Assembly (NCBI GenBank): GCA_934572465.1
Contig: CAKTLG010000005.1
Coordinates: 1 to 64,000, forward strand
Direction: 5' to 3'
Length of the DNA: 64,000 bases
Source of the DNA: an uncultured Oscillospiraceae bacterium
GTDB taxonomy: Bacteria; Bacillota; Clostridia; Oscillospirales; Oscillospiraceae
In this document: positions 24,888-34,168 of the stretch, in pieces
Layout of the letters: each line of letters begins with the position of its first letter
Position numbering within the stretch: position 1 is the first letter of the stretch
The notes under the pieces: generated by a model
Seen by the model: only the letters and a program-made list of their open reading frames with translations
Database searches by the model: none
Told to the model about the DNA's origin: nothing
Program-made: the position numbers and the translations under genes

Positions 24888-25314
24888 CAAGCTTTGCGTC
24901 TGCGGACACGCGATGGAGGATCGCGGCGCGCAGACCCTTGAGATGAACGGATCCAGCCTTGGCTCAAACATCTGGACCGACCATGTGGACGTGCAGATGT
25001 ACGTCTGCCCCTGGTGCGGGCGCATGGCATTTTTTGAGCCGGAGGACGTGCGCAAATGGCGCTTTCAGGGCGCCTGCGAAGGGAAGACGATCGACGAGCT
25101 GCGCGCGCTCCTCCATGGGGACAGGCCCGAGCTGTTTCAGTCCGTCGTGCGCAAGCGCATCGAGGAGCTTGAAGCCGACGCGCGCTGGAAGGAGCAGCAG
25201 GAGCGGGAAAAGCAGGAGAGCCGCGAAAAGCGCAAGAGGTTTTTCTCGGGGCTTCTCGGCAGGGACGATGAGGACGGCGACAGGCCGCGCAAAAACCAGC
25301 CGCCCGAATTTTGA
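24880..25314 (+). CDS. Zinc-ribbon-like CxC/CxxC protein of unknown function
   Basis: A 144-residue protein. Paired cysteines, CVCGHAM near residue 6 and CPWCGRM near residue 48, can form a zinc ribbon split by about 40 residues. The C-terminal third is a charged helix or coiled coil (EEQQ/EREKQESREKRKR type) with a hydrophilic tail. GTG 24880 has AAAGGAG upstream and overlaps the end of the ModE-like gene. I do not recognise the family; the overlap suggests a shared function with the regulator. Confidence 0.78.
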   Translation: MSDKLCVCGHAMEDRGAQTLEMNGSSLGSNIWTDHVDVQMYVCPWCGRMAFFEPEDVRKWRFQGACEGKTIDELRALLHGDRPELFQSVVRKRIEELEADARWKEQQEREKQESREKRKRFFSGLLGRDDEDGDRPRKNQPPEF

Positions 25315-25325
25315 CCGCGCGGGGC

Positions 25326-25354
25326 TTGACAAACCGGCGCGGCGGGTGTAAACT
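25326..25354 (+). promoter_or_regulatory. Promoter of the T-box-thrS transcript
   Basis: TTGACA (25326-25331), 17-bp spacer, TAAACT (25349-25354). Confidence 0.88.
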
Positions 25355-25361
25355 CCCATCA

Positions 25362-25595
25362 TCAAAAATGGCATGGAGAGGGAAGAAACCGGACTTCGCC
25401 GCTCAGAGAGGGATGCGTTTGGTGCAAGCGTCCTGCGGAGGGAACCGGCCGTACCACCCTTGAGCCGCCCGCGAAACAAGCGGGACGGGTTCGCCCGTTA
25501 CAGCGGACACAAGCGGCGCGCAATGCGCAAGCAGGGTGGGACCGTGGAGTATATGATGCTTCACCCCTGAGAACATCGGGGGTGAAGCTTTTTTT
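25362..25595 (+). ncRNA. T-box leader of thrS
   Basis: The conserved T-box sequence AGGGTGGGACCGTGG is at 25533-25547. It is followed by a terminator whose stem is GCTTCACCCC (25558-25567) with GGGGTGAAGC (25579-25588) and T7. Upstream is a stem I region with the specifier-type segment GTACCACCCTTGAGC. ACC at 25453-25455 is the probable specifier, a Thr codon. Uncharged tRNA-Thr would prevent termination and switch on thrS. Confidence 0.92.
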
Positions 25596-25626
25596 GCACC
25601 CTCAAAGGAAAATGGAGGTAAATAAG

Positions 25627-27423
25627 ATGTCTGAAGAAGTCAAGATCAACGAAGAAAATCAGTTCACGTTTGAAAATCCCGAGTACCGCAAGACCTATTG
25701 GCACACCTGCTCCCACGTGCTGGCGCAGGCCGTCAAGCGCCTCTGGCCCGAGGTGAAGCTCGCCATCGGCCCGAGCATCGAGACGGGCTTTTACTATGAC
25801 CTGCTCGCGCCGTTTGCATTTACGCCGGAGGATCTGGAAAAGATCGAGGCCGAGATGCGCAAGATCTGCAAGGAAAAGCTCAAGCTCGAGCGCTTTGAGC
25901 TGCCGCGCGCCGAGGCCATCAAGCTCATGGAGGAGAAGGAAGAGCCGTTCAAGGTCGAGCTCATCAACGATCTGCCCGAGGACGCGCACATCAGCTTTTA
26001 CAAGCAGGGTGAGTTCACCGATCTCTGCGCCGGCCCGCACCTCGACTCCACCGGCCGCATCAAGGGCAACGCCATCAAGCTGACCGCCTGCAACGCCGCC
26101 TACTGGCGCGGCGACTCGAAGCGCGAGACGCTCCAGCGCATTTACGGCGTCGCCTTCCCGAAGAAGGACGAGCTGGATGCCTACCTCGCCAAGCTTGAGG
26201 AAGCCAAGCTGCGCGACCACCGCAAGCTTGGCCGCGAGCTGGGACTGTTTATGACCGATGAGCTGGTCGGCCGCGGCCTGCCGATGTTCCTGCCCAAAGG
26301 CTACACGGTTTGGCGCATTCTGGAAAACTATATCCGCGACAAGGAGCTTAAACTGGGCTACCAGCATGTGCTTACGCCCTGTGTCGGCACGGTCGATCTT
26401 TACAAGACCTCCGGTCACTGGGATCACTATAAGCAGAATATGTTCCCCGCGATGGAGGTGGACGACGAGGTCTACGTCCTGCGCCCGATGAACTGCCCGC
26501 ACCATATGCGCATTTATGCCAACCAGCCCCACTCCTACCGCAACCTGCCCGTGCGCATCGGCGAGATCGCCCACGACTTCCGCTACGAGGCGTCCGGCAC
26601 GCTCAAGGGCATTGAGCGCGGCCGCCATTTCTGCCAGAACGATGCGCATCTGTTCGTCACGCCGGAGCAGATCAAGGACGAGTTCTCCAAGGTCTGCGAC
26701 CTGATCTTTGAGACCTACAAGGACTTCGGCATTACGGATTACCGCTGCGTGCTGTCGCTGCGCGACCCGGCGGACAAGGAAAAGTATCACGATGACGACG
26801 CGATGTGGAACACCGCTGAGAACGCGCTGCGCGAGGTGCTCAACGAGCTTGGCATTCACTACACCGAGGAGATCGGCGAGGCGGCGTTCTATGGCCCCAA
26901 GCTGGACGTGAACGTCCGTCCGGCTGTCGGCGCGGAGTATACGCTGTCCACCTGCCAGCTTGACTTCTGCCTGCCCGCCAAGTTCCACCTGACCTATATT
27001 GATTCCAACGGCGAGGAGAAGACGCCCGTGGTGCTCCACCGCGCGATCCTCGGCTCGCTCGACCGCTTTATGGCGTATCTCATCGAGGAGACGATGGGCG
27101 CATTTCCGACCTGGCTCGCTCCCGTGCAGGCAAAGTTCCTGCCTGTGACTGACCGCGCGAACGAATACTGCGAAAAGCTTGCCGCGCAGCTGGAGGAACA
27201 GGGCTTCCGCGTGGAGGTCGACTACCGCAACGAGAAGATCGGCCGCAAGATCCGCGACGCGCAGACCGAAAAGGTGCCCTACATGGTCATCGTCGGCGAC
27301 CGCGACATGGAGAACGGCACCGTGTCCCCGCGCCACCGTGCGGACGGCGATCTCGGCGCGATGAGCATGGACGCGTTCGCCGCGCTGCTGAAAAAAGTGG
27401 TCGACCACAAGGAAAAGAAATAA
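25627..27423 (+). CDS. thrS: Threonyl-tRNA synthetase lacking the N-terminal TGS domain
   Basis: The 598-residue class II synthetase charges tRNA-Thr. The editing (N2) domain begins almost at the start: HTCSH (H26, H30) and CAGPH (C134, H138) are its zinc/catalytic residues. The aminoacylation core has MNCPHHM near residue 290, FRYEASG and the C-terminal class II motif 3 region LGSLDRFMAYLIEE. The anticodon-binding domain ends at DHKEKK. E. coli ThrRS has the first editing His at 73, so about 47 residues, essentially the TGS domain, are absent. No in-frame TGS coding is found upstream. GGAGG precedes ATG 25627. Confidence 0.96.
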   Translation: MSEEVKINEENQFTFENPEYRKTYWHTCSHVLAQAVKRLWPEVKLAIGPSIETGFYYDLLAPFAFTPEDLEKIEAEMRKICKEKLKLERFELPRAEAIKLMEEKEEPFKVELINDLPEDAHISFYKQGEFTDLCAGPHLDSTGRIKGNAIKLTACNAAYWRGDSKRETLQRIYGVAFPKKDELDAYLAKLEEAKLRDHRKLGRELGLFMTDELVGRGLPMFLPKGYTVWRILENYIRDKELKLGYQHVLTPCVGTVDLYKTSGHWDHYKQNMFPAMEVDDEVYVLRPMNCPHHMRIYANQPHSYRNLPVRIGEIAHDFRYEASGTLKGIERGRHFCQNDAHLFVTPEQIKDEFSKVCDLIFETYKDFGITDYRCVLSLRDPADKEKYHDDDAMWNTAENALREVLNELGIHYTEEIGEAAFYGPKLDVNVRPAVGAEYTLSTCQLDFCLPAKFHLTYIDSNGEEKTPVVLHRAILGSLDRFMAYLIEETMGAFPTWLAPVQAKFLPVTDRANEYCEKLAAQLEEQGFRVEVDYRNEKIGRKIRDAQTEKVPYMVIVGDRDMENGTVSPRHRADGDLGAMSMDAFAALLKKVVDHKEKK

Positions 27424-27454
27424 ATCCTGCATTTAAGCTTTGTAAAGAGCTGGT

Positions 27455-27490
27455 AAATGAGGGACGGCTGCAAGCCGTCCCTCATTTTTT
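27455..27490 (+). terminator. Terminator of thrS
   Basis: AAATGAGGGACGGC / GCCGTCCCTCATTT stem, 5-nt loop, T run. Confidence 0.93.
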
Positions 27491-27600
27491 GCCATTTTTG
27501 AAAAAACCGGCAAGCCTGACAAAAAGTAAGGGGTGCAAAAGTTTTTTTACTCATAAAATTGTGAATATTTTGGCGAAATGGCCGAAAATACAAAATCAGC

Positions 27601-27629
27601 TTGAAATAAAGAGCACATTCAGTTATAAT
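27601..27629 (+). promoter_or_regulatory. Promoter of the TAXI-TRAP operon
   Basis: TTGAAA (27601-27606), 17-bp spacer, TATAAT (27624-27629). The upstream part of this gap (27491-27600) is AT-rich with no gene. The 135-nt leader that follows has a TACGCCT-AGGCGTA hairpin at 27633-27651 and a possible GGTCTG/CAGACC long-range pairing. Confidence 0.82.
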
Positions 27630-27771
27630 GACTACGCCTGAAAGAGGCGTAAATAATTTCGGCTGCGGGTCTGGAAATCAAATGTCACGCGGCGCGGCAC
27701 GACCGGAAGATCGCCGCGGCGGGAACGTTTGCAGACCGGAACGCACCGGAAAATCAAAAAGGAGATTGCGT

Positions 27772-28764
27772 ATGAAAAAGTTCTTAGCTCTGCTTCTCTC
27801 TGTCGTGATGGTCCTCGCTCTCGTTGCCTGCGGCGGCGAAAAGACCGACGACACCCAGCCCCCCGCTGACGATCAGCAGACCACCACCACGCCCGTTGCC
27901 ATCACGCTGGCGACCGGCGGCACCTCCGGCACCTACTATGCTGTCGGCGGCGTTATGAAGACCGTCCTCGACTCCAAGCTGACCCTCTCTACCCTGAACG
28001 TTGAGTCCACCGGCGCTTCCGTTGCGAACGTCAACATGATCACCGACGGTCAGGCTCAGATGGCCATTCTCCAGTCCGACGTTATCAACTACGCGCACGA
28101 GGGCACCAACTCCTTCGAGGGCGCTCCCGAAGATAACGCGCTGTGGGTCGCCGGTATCTACAACGAGACCGTTCAGATCCTTGCCAAGCCCGGCATCAAC
28201 ACCGTGTCTGACCTCAAGGGCAAGACCGTCTGCGTTGGCGACGTCGGTTCCGGTACCGAGATCAACGCCTGGCAGGTGCTCAGCGCCGCTGGCCTGACCA
28301 AAGACGACATCAATGCTGTGAACGGCTCCTTCCAGGATGGCGTTGACCAGCTCAAGGACGGCAAGATCGACGCTGCCTTCACCGTCGCTGGCGCCCCCAC
28401 CACCGCTATCGTTGACTATGCCACCACCAACACCCTGAACCTCGTCTCCCTCTCCGACGACGAGCTCAAGGCCATCCAGGCTGAGTATCCGTTCCTGATC
28501 CGTGACGACCTCAAGGCCGGCACCTACACCGGTCAGGACAAGGACGTCATCTGCGTCGCTATCCAGGCCACTCTCGTTGCCTCTCAGGAGCTGAGCGAGG
28601 ATGTCGTTTATGAGCTGCTCAAGGCCATGTTCGACAACAAGGACGCTCTCGTTGAGGGCCACGCCAAGTTCGGCTTCCTCGATGCCGCGTCCGCTTCCGC
28701 CGGTGCGACCGTCCCCATGCACCCGGGTGCTGAGAAGTACTACAAGGAAGTTGGCGTTCTGTAA
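27772..28764 (+). CDS. TAXI-family TRAP transporter solute-binding lipoprotein
   Basis: A 330-residue extracytoplasmic binding protein. MKKFLALLLSVVMVLALVACG is a lipoprotein signal. A Thr/Gln/Asp linker precedes ITLATGGTSGTYYAVGG, the TAXI family hallmark, near residue 45. QMAILQSDVINYAHEG and VCVGDVGSGTEINAWQVL are further conserved regions. TAXI proteins deliver substrates such as glutamate or other dicarboxylates to a fused TRAP permease; the substrate here is not visible. AAGGAG precedes the ATG. The codon use is very biased toward optimal codons, suggesting high expression. Confidence 0.94.
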   Translation: MKKFLALLLSVVMVLALVACGGEKTDDTQPPADDQQTTTTPVAITLATGGTSGTYYAVGGVMKTVLDSKLTLSTLNVESTGASVANVNMITDGQAQMAILQSDVINYAHEGTNSFEGAPEDNALWVAGIYNETVQILAKPGINTVSDLKGKTVCVGDVGSGTEINAWQVLSAAGLTKDDINAVNGSFQDGVDQLKDGKIDAAFTVAGAPTTAIVDYATTNTLNLVSLSDDELKAIQAEYPFLIRDDLKAGTYTGQDKDVICVAIQATLVASQELSEDVVYELLKAMFDNKDALVEGHAKFGFLDAASASAGATVPMHPGAEKYYKEVGVL

Positions 28765-28795
28765 GCAGAACAACGACTGTTGAAAGTGTATTGAC

Positions 28796-29308
28796 GTGAG
28801 GTCAAATTTACGGAGATACATAACTGCGGCCGCCGCAATGATTTTAATTATTGCGGCGGCTGCCGTATTCCTTTCCCGCGCGGGGTATTACCTCACCCTG
28901 CGCAACCGCGACACCGGAGAGGTCTACGCCCGCTACCGCATGGCGGAGGGCGACCGCTTTTCCGTGACGTTTATCCATTCCGTGAACAAATACCCCCTGA
29001 CCGATACCTACGAAATCGAAGACAAGACAATCTATGTGGAGGAGACGACCTACTGTTCGTTCGGCGCCGGCGTACAGACGGAGCTGAACCCGGGGGAGAC
29101 TCTGAGCAAGGTCTATGTCGACCGGCCGGACTACAAGGGCTGGGCGATGGTCATTGGCAACATCCATCAGGACAGGACAAACGTTGGTTACATCGTCGGC
29201 ACGGTCTCCGACCATGTGCTGAACGTGAACGGCGAAGATGTCAGTCTGCGTGATTTGTGTGGAAAAAACGCGCCTGTGCGTTTTAATTACGAGTTCTGGC
29301 TCTTTTGA
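28796..29308 (+). CDS. DUF1850-family protein of the TAXI-TRAP operon
   Basis: A 170-residue protein with one N-terminal hydrophobic segment (residues 9-28) and an extracytoplasmic domain. FSVTFIHSVNKYPLTDTYEIED and YCSFGAGVQTEL match the DUF1850 pattern. Such proteins are usually encoded beside fused TRAP permeases, possibly as a substitute small subunit or assembly factor; their role is not established. GTG 28796 is the only suitable start and has a weak ribosome binding site. It lies between the binding protein and permease genes. Confidence 0.85.
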   Translation: MRSNLRRYITAAAAMILIIAAAAVFLSRAGYYLTLRNRDTGEVYARYRMAEGDRFSVTFIHSVNKYPLTDTYEIEDKTIYVEETTYCSFGAGVQTELNPGETLSKVYVDRPDYKGWAMVIGNIHQDRTNVGYIVGTVSDHVLNVNGEDVSLRDLCGKNAPVRFNYEFWLF

Positions 29309-29352
29309 GGGCGCACGGACGCTCGAAAATAGAACAAGGAGGAAATTGCATC

Positions 29353-31512
29353 ATGGCTGAAAACGAAAACCTCAACAATGCTGCTGTCGATACCGAAGTC
29401 GGTACGATGGAAGACGTTGAGGCGATAATGAAAAAGTACGACCGTGAATCCAACACGCGTATCTGGGAGGGCACGCCCAAAAAGATCCTGCGTATCTTCA
29501 CGGCGGCTTTCGGTATTTTCCTGATCATCATGAACATGTGGCTGAAGATGGACGAGCGTGCGCGCCGCCCGATCTTCCTGGGTCTTGTTATCCTGCTCGT
29601 GTTCATCTACTACCCGCTGAAGAAGGGCTCTCAGAAGGTCAACTATATGCCGTGGTATGACATTGTCATGGCGCTGGTCGGCTCGTTCTGCTACTTCTTC
29701 TATCCCCTGAATCTGGAACGCATCGTCAAGCTCGGCACCCGTATCCAGAAGGACTTCGTGCTCCAGATCGGCGATCTCAGCATTCCGCTTCTGATCGTCT
29801 TTGCCATTGTCGGTACGCTCATTCTGGTCGAGTGCTGCCGCCGCGTGGTCGGTATGCCGATCATCTGCGTGGCTGCCGTGTTCGTGCTCTACGCCTTCCT
29901 CGGCGCGGGCAAGACGCTGACGACCGTTATGTATAACCTCTTCTACACCACCACCGGTATCCTCGGCACCCCGATCGGTGTCTGCTCGACCTATATCGCG
30001 CTGTTCGTCATCTTCGGCGCCTTCCTGGAGGCCACCGGCGTTGCAAACTTCTTCATCGACTGCGCGAACGCGCTGGTCGGCTGGGCCTCCGGCGGTCCTG
30101 CGAAGGTCGCGGTCGTTTCCTCCGCCCTCTGCGGCATGGTCTCCGGTTCCTCCGTTGGTAACACCGTTACCACGGGCTCCGTCACCATCCCGATGATGAA
30201 GAAGACCGGCTATCCCCCCGAGTTCGCCGGCGCGGTCGAGGCTGCTGCCTCCACCGGCGGCCAGATCATGCCCCCGATCATGGGCGCTGCCGCGTTCCTG
30301 ATGGCGGAAATGGTCGGCGTTCCCTATGCCGATATCATCGTGCGTGCGATCCTGCCCGCGTTCCTGTACTTCCTCGGCATCTTCCTCGGCGTCCACTTCA
30401 AGGCCAAGAAGCTCGGCCTCAAGGGCCTGCCCCGCGAGGAGCTGCCCAAGTGGAAGGTCCTGCTGCCGATGATCTACCTCATCCTCCCGCTGGTCGTTCT
30501 GGTCTACATGATCATGATCGGCTTCACGATGGCCACCGCCGCCGTGTATGCGACCCTCTACTGCGTGGTCGTCGCCATGATCAGCCGTGAGACGGGCGTG
30601 AAGAAGCTCATCATGGCGCTTCCTCTGATCCCCCTGCTGTTCATGACGCTGATGAGCCGCAGCTTCGAGCCGGGCACCTGGATGGGTGAAAACGGCGTTA
30701 CGCTGTGCCTGCTCGTCGCGCTGGCGCTGATCATCGTCAACTACCTGATCAGCAAGCCCAACGGCAAGAGCCTGCCCACCATCGTTGATGCCTTTGAAAA
30801 CGGCGGCAAGAACTGCCTGAGCGTTGGTATCGCCTGCGGTATGGCGGGTATCATCGCGGGCGTCGTCACCATGACCGGTCTCGGTCAGGTTCTGATCGGC
30901 GCGATCGTCAGCATTGCCGGCGACCACCTGATCATCGCCCTCGTGCTGACCATGCTCTGCTGCATCGTGCTCGGCATGGGCGTCCCCACCACCGCGAACT
31001 ACATCATTATGGCCACCACCTGCGCGCCGATCCTTGCCTCCGGTATGGGTCTGCACCTGATGGCCGCCCATATGTTCTGCTTCTACTTCGGTATCGTGGC
31101 AGACATCACCCCGCCCGTCGCGCTGGCTGCCTATGCAGGCTCCGCCATCGCCAAGGCTCCCCCGATGAAGACCGCATGGAACGCGACCCGTCTTGCGATC
31201 GCGGCGTTCATCATCCCCTACATCTTTGCCTACAATAACGCGATGATCTTCGTCGGCGACAATGTCACCGTCTGGAGCGTCGTTTCCATCACGGTCTCCG
31301 CAACGCTCGGTATGGCGTCCATCGCCGCGGGCCTCATGGGCTACCTGATCCGCAACATGAATTGGATCAGCCGTGTCGCGCTGGTTGCCGGCGGCCTGCT
31401 GATGGTCATTCCCGGCACCGTCACCGACCTTGCCGGCCTTGCGATCCTTGTTGCGGTCCTGGTTCTCCAGCGCATCGAGAACAAGAAGGACAAGGCTGCC
31501 GCGTCCGTGTAA
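29353..31512 (+). CDS. TRAP transporter permease, fused 4TM/12TM type
   Basis: A 719-residue secondary transporter in which the small (DctQ-like) and large (DctM-like) subunits are fused. The first 45 residues are acidic and cytoplasmic. Four hydrophobic segments follow to about residue 200, then the large-subunit core with GMVSGSSVGNTVTTGSVTIPMMKKTGYPPEFAGAVEAAASTGGQIMPPIMGAAAFLMAE near residue 265 and GVPTTANYIIMATTCAPIL near residue 550. It uses a sodium or proton gradient with the TAXI binding protein. AAGGAGG precedes ATG 29353. Confidence 0.95.
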   Translation: MAENENLNNAAVDTEVGTMEDVEAIMKKYDRESNTRIWEGTPKKILRIFTAAFGIFLIIMNMWLKMDERARRPIFLGLVILLVFIYYPLKKGSQKVNYMPWYDIVMALVGSFCYFFYPLNLERIVKLGTRIQKDFVLQIGDLSIPLLIVFAIVGTLILVECCRRVVGMPIICVAAVFVLYAFLGAGKTLTTVMYNLFYTTTGILGTPIGVCSTYIALFVIFGAFLEATGVANFFIDCANALVGWASGGPAKVAVVSSALCGMVSGSSVGNTVTTGSVTIPMMKKTGYPPEFAGAVEAAASTGGQIMPPIMGAAAFLMAEMVGVPYADIIVRAILPAFLYFLGIFLGVHFKAKKLGLKGLPREELPKWKVLLPMIYLILPLVVLVYMIMIGFTMATAAVYATLYCVVVAMISRETGVKKLIMALPLIPLLFMTLMSRSFEPGTWMGENGVTLCLLVALALIIVNYLISKPNGKSLPTIVDAFENGGKNCLSVGIACGMAGIIAGVVTMTGLGQVLIGAIVSIAGDHLIIALVLTMLCCIVLGMGVPTTANYIIMATTCAPILASGMGLHLMAAHMFCFYFGIVADITPPVALAAYAGSAIAKAPPMKTAWNATRLAIAAFIIPYIFAYNNAMIFVGDNVTVWSVVSITVSATLGMASIAAGLMGYLIRNMNWISRVALVAGGLLMVIPGTVTDLAGLAILVAVLVLQRIENKKDKAAASV

Positions 31513-31533
31513 CGCAAAGCATCATGCATCAAA

Positions 31534-31563
31534 AGAGAGGCTGCTCCGGCAGCCTCTTTTTTT
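31534..31563 (+). terminator. Terminator of the TAXI-TRAP operon
   Basis: AGAGGCTGC-TCCG-GCAGCCTCT hairpin followed by T6. Confidence 0.92.
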
Positions 31564-31628
31564 GCGCGCGGCGGCGTGCATAAGCGCCGCCTGCGCGGCA
31601 TAGGCTGGGGCGACGGGAGGTTTTGCTC

Positions 31629-32372
31629 ATGCCAAGGATCTATTTGTCGCCATCCACTCAGGATTGGAACCCCTATGTCGACGGCAGCGGCAGCGAGGAA
31701 TACTGGATGAACCTGCTGGCCGACGCGCTCGAGCCCTATCTGTATGCCAACGCAATCGCCTTTGTGCGAAACACTCCGGAGATGACCGCCGCCTCATCCA
31801 TCGCGCAGGCGAATCAGCTCGGCGGCTTTGACTTTTACCTTGCCCTGCACTCGAACGCCTCGGGCGAGGGACAGGCGGGAAGGAACCGCGGGATCATCGT
31901 CTTCTACTATCCCACGAGCAGCGACGGACGCCGTGCCGCGGAGCTTTTTGCCGCGCAGCTGCGCAGGATCTATCCGCTGCCCGCACAGGTGACGACGCAG
32001 TCCACCACGACGCTCGGCGAGGTGCGTCAGCCGCGTTATCCGGCCAACCTCATCGAGCTGGGCTATCACGACAACTATGCCGACGCGCGCTGGATCGAGA
32101 ACAACCTTGACGGCGCCGCGCAGGCCATCGCGCGGGGGCTGACGGATTATTTCGGCCTGCCGTTCATCTATCCGCAGCCCGAGCGCACGGGCGTCGTGAC
32201 GACGGAGGGATCGCCGCTGCTGCTGCGCGCGTACCCGGGGCTGGACGGGGCGGTCGTCGGCAGCATCCCGAACGGCGCGAGCGTGCGCATTTACGGCAGC
32301 TTCCAGGGCTGGTACTCCGTCAGCTACGACGGTCAGCTCGGCTACGCGGCGCAGGCGTACATCGCCGCATAG
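31629..32372 (+). CDS. N-acetylmuramoyl-L-alanine amidase with C-terminal SH3 domain, no signal peptide
   Basis: A 247-residue Amidase_3-type protein that would cleave the amide bond between MurNAc and L-Ala. MPRIYLSPSTQDWNPYV starts it, LALHSNASGEG near residue 75 holds a zinc His, and NLIELGYHDNYADARWIENN near residue 138 holds the catalytic Glu. A bacterial SH3 domain covers about residues 190-247 (LLLRAYPGLDGAVVGSIPNGASVRIYG). There is no signal peptide or transmembrane segment, which is unusual for a wall hydrolase. GGGAGG precedes ATG 31629. It is monocistronic. Confidence 0.88.
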   Translation: MPRIYLSPSTQDWNPYVDGSGSEEYWMNLLADALEPYLYANAIAFVRNTPEMTAASSIAQANQLGGFDFYLALHSNASGEGQAGRNRGIIVFYYPTSSDGRRAAELFAAQLRRIYPLPAQVTTQSTTTLGEVRQPRYPANLIELGYHDNYADARWIENNLDGAAQAIARGLTDYFGLPFIYPQPERTGVVTTEGSPLLLRAYPGLDGAVVGSIPNGASVRIYGSFQGWYSVSYDGQLGYAAQAYIAA

Positions 32373-32380
32373 ACACCGGC

Positions 32381-32409
32381 CGCGCCCAATATTTTGGGCG
32401 CGACTTTTT
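32381..32409 (+). terminator. Terminator after the amidase gene
   Basis: CGCGCCCAA-TATT-TTGGGCGCG hairpin with a T5 tract. Confidence 0.9.
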
Positions 32410-32410
32410 C

Positions 32411-32439
32411 TTGACAGACGGTCACAAAAAGTTTACAAT
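32411..32439 (+). promoter_or_regulatory. Promoter of rny
   Basis: TTGACA (32411-32416), 17-bp spacer, TACAAT (32434-32439). Confidence 0.88.
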
Positions 32440-32513
32440 ATACGGTGGATTTATGGAGGGGAGAGAGGGGAATCTCCCATTTGTGATCGAAAAACAACAC
32501 ACAGGAGGAATAC

Positions 32514-34067
32514 ATGATAAGCTATCTCTATGCCGCGCTGATCGCGGCGGGGACGCTGCTCATTGGCATTCTTCTTGGTATTTGGATTCGCAAGAGAGCC
32601 GCGAAGCGCGCCGAGGAGAAGATCTCCAACGCCGATGAAGAGGCTCTTCGCATTGTCAACGAGGCGATCAAGAGCGCCGAAAGCAAGAAACGCGAAGTGA
32701 TGCTGGAAGCAAAGGAAGATATCCTGCGCTCCCGAAACGAATACGAGAAGGAAGTCAAGGAACGCCGCGCCGAGCAGCAGAAGCAGGAGCGCCGTCTCCA
32801 GCAGAAGGAGGAAAATCTCGACCGCAAGACGGACGCGCTGGAAAAGCGCGAGGAGGCCCTCAACCAGAAGCACGCCGCTCTGGACAAGGAAAACGAAGAG
32901 ATCAAGATCATCAAGCGCAGCCAGACCGAAATGCTCGAGCGCATTTCCGGTTTTACTGCCGAGGAAGCCAAGAAGTACCTGATCGAGCAGGTCGAGAGCG
33001 AGGTCACGCACGAGACCGCGCTCAAGATCAAGGAGCTTGAGCAGCGCGCCAAGGACGAAGCCGATACCCGCGCCCGCGAGATCGTCGCCTCCGCCATCCA
33101 GCGCTGCGCTGCCGACCATGTCGCCGAGATCACCGTCAGTGTGGTTCCCCTGCCCAATGACGAGATGAAGGGCCGCATCATTGGCCGCGAGGGCCGCAAC
33201 ATCCGCACGATCGAAACGCTCACGGGCGTCGATCTCATCATCGACGATACGCCCGAGGCGATCACCGTCTCCTGCTTTGAGCCGGTGCGCCGTGAGGTCG
33301 CGCGTCTTGCGCTTGAAAAGCTCATCGCCGACGGACGCATCCACCCCACGCACATTGAGGAAATGGTCAACAAGGCGCGCCGCGAGGTGGACGCCGTTAT
33401 CAAGTCCGAGGGCGAGCGCGCCGTGCTGGAGACCGGCATCCGCGGCCTGCATCCCGAGCTTGTGAAGATGCTCGGCCGTCTGCATTACCGCACGAGCTAC
33501 GGTCAGAACGTTCTGCAGCACTCCATCGAGGTCTCCCACCTTGCCGGCATGATGGCCGCCGAGCTGGGCGCGGACGTTTACGCCGCCAAGCGCGCCGGTC
33601 TGCTGCACGATATCGGCAAGTCCGTCGACCATGAGATGGAGGGCACGCACGTGGCGCTCGGCGTAGAGTTCCTGCGCAAGTACCACGAGAAGGACGACAT
33701 CATCCATGCGGTGCAGGCGCACCACAACGACGTGGAGCCGCAGACCATCGTTGCCTGTCTTGTGCAGGCGGCCGATGCGATCTCCGCCGCCCGTCCCGGC
33801 GCCCGCCGCGAGAATCTGGAGAACTACATCAAGCGCCTCGAGCAGCTTGAGGAGATTACCGGCAGCTATCCCGGCGTCGACAAGGCCTACGCCATTCAGG
33901 CCGGCCGCGAGGTGCGCGTGATGGTCAAGCCCGAGCAGGTCAGCGAGGACCAGATGGTCATTCTGGCGCGCGAGCTTGCCAAGAAGATCGAGGAGGGGAT
34001 GGAATATCCCGGCCAGATCAAGGTGCACGTCCTGCGCGAGACGACCGCGATCGAATACGCAAAATAA
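32514..34067 (+). CDS. rny: Ribonuclease Y
   Basis: The 517-residue membrane-anchored endoribonuclease starts mRNA decay in Bacillota. A transmembrane segment is at residues 5-25, and a long charged coiled coil covers about 30-150. The KH domain includes [17 protein letters not shown] near residue 220. The HD domain carries HSIEVSHL and [12 protein letters not shown] near residues 340-375. The C-terminus ends [15 protein letters not shown]. The length is normal. AGGAGG precedes ATG 32514. ymdB follows, the same order as in Bacillus. Confidence 0.97.
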   Translation: MISYLYAALIAAGTLLIGILLGIWIRKRAAKRAEEKISNADEEALRIVNEAIKSAESKKREVMLEAKEDILRSRNEYEKEVKERRAEQQKQERRLQQKEENLDRKTDALEKREEALNQKHAALDKENEEIKIIKRSQTEMLERISGFTAEEAKKYLIEQVESEVTHETALKIKELEQRAKDEADTRAREIVASAIQRCAADHVAEITVSVVPLPNDEMKGRIIGREGRNIRTIETLTGVDLIIDDTPEAITVSCFEPVRREVARLALEKLIADGRIHPTHIEEMVNKARREVDAVIKSEGERAVLETGIRGLHPELVKMLGRLHYRTSYGQNVLQHSIEVSHLAGMMAAELGADVYAAKRAGLLHDIGKSVDHEMEGTHVALGVEFLRKYHEKDDIIHAVQAHHNDVEPQTIVACLVQAADAISAARPGARRENLENYIKRLEQLEEITGSYPGVDKAYAIQAGREVRVMVKPEQVSEDQMVILARELAKKIEEGMEYPGQIKVHVLRETTAIEYAK

Positions 34068-34070
34068 GGA

Positions 34071-34099
34071 AAAGGCTTCGCTCCGGCGAAGCCTTTTTT
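34071..34099 (+). terminator. Terminator of rny
   Basis: AAAGGCTTCGC-TCCG-GCGAAGCCTTT followed by T3-T4. Confidence 0.92.
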
Positions 34100-34109
34100 C
34101 ATGCCTTTC

Positions 34110-34138
34110 TTGCGTTCTGCGCGCCGTCCTGCTATACT
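34110..34138 (+). promoter_or_regulatory. Promoter of ymdB
   Basis: TTGCGT (34110-34115), 17-bp spacer, TATACT (34133-34138). Confidence 0.75.
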
Positions 34139-34168
34139 GGGGAAAACGAAGAACTGCGGAGGAACGCC

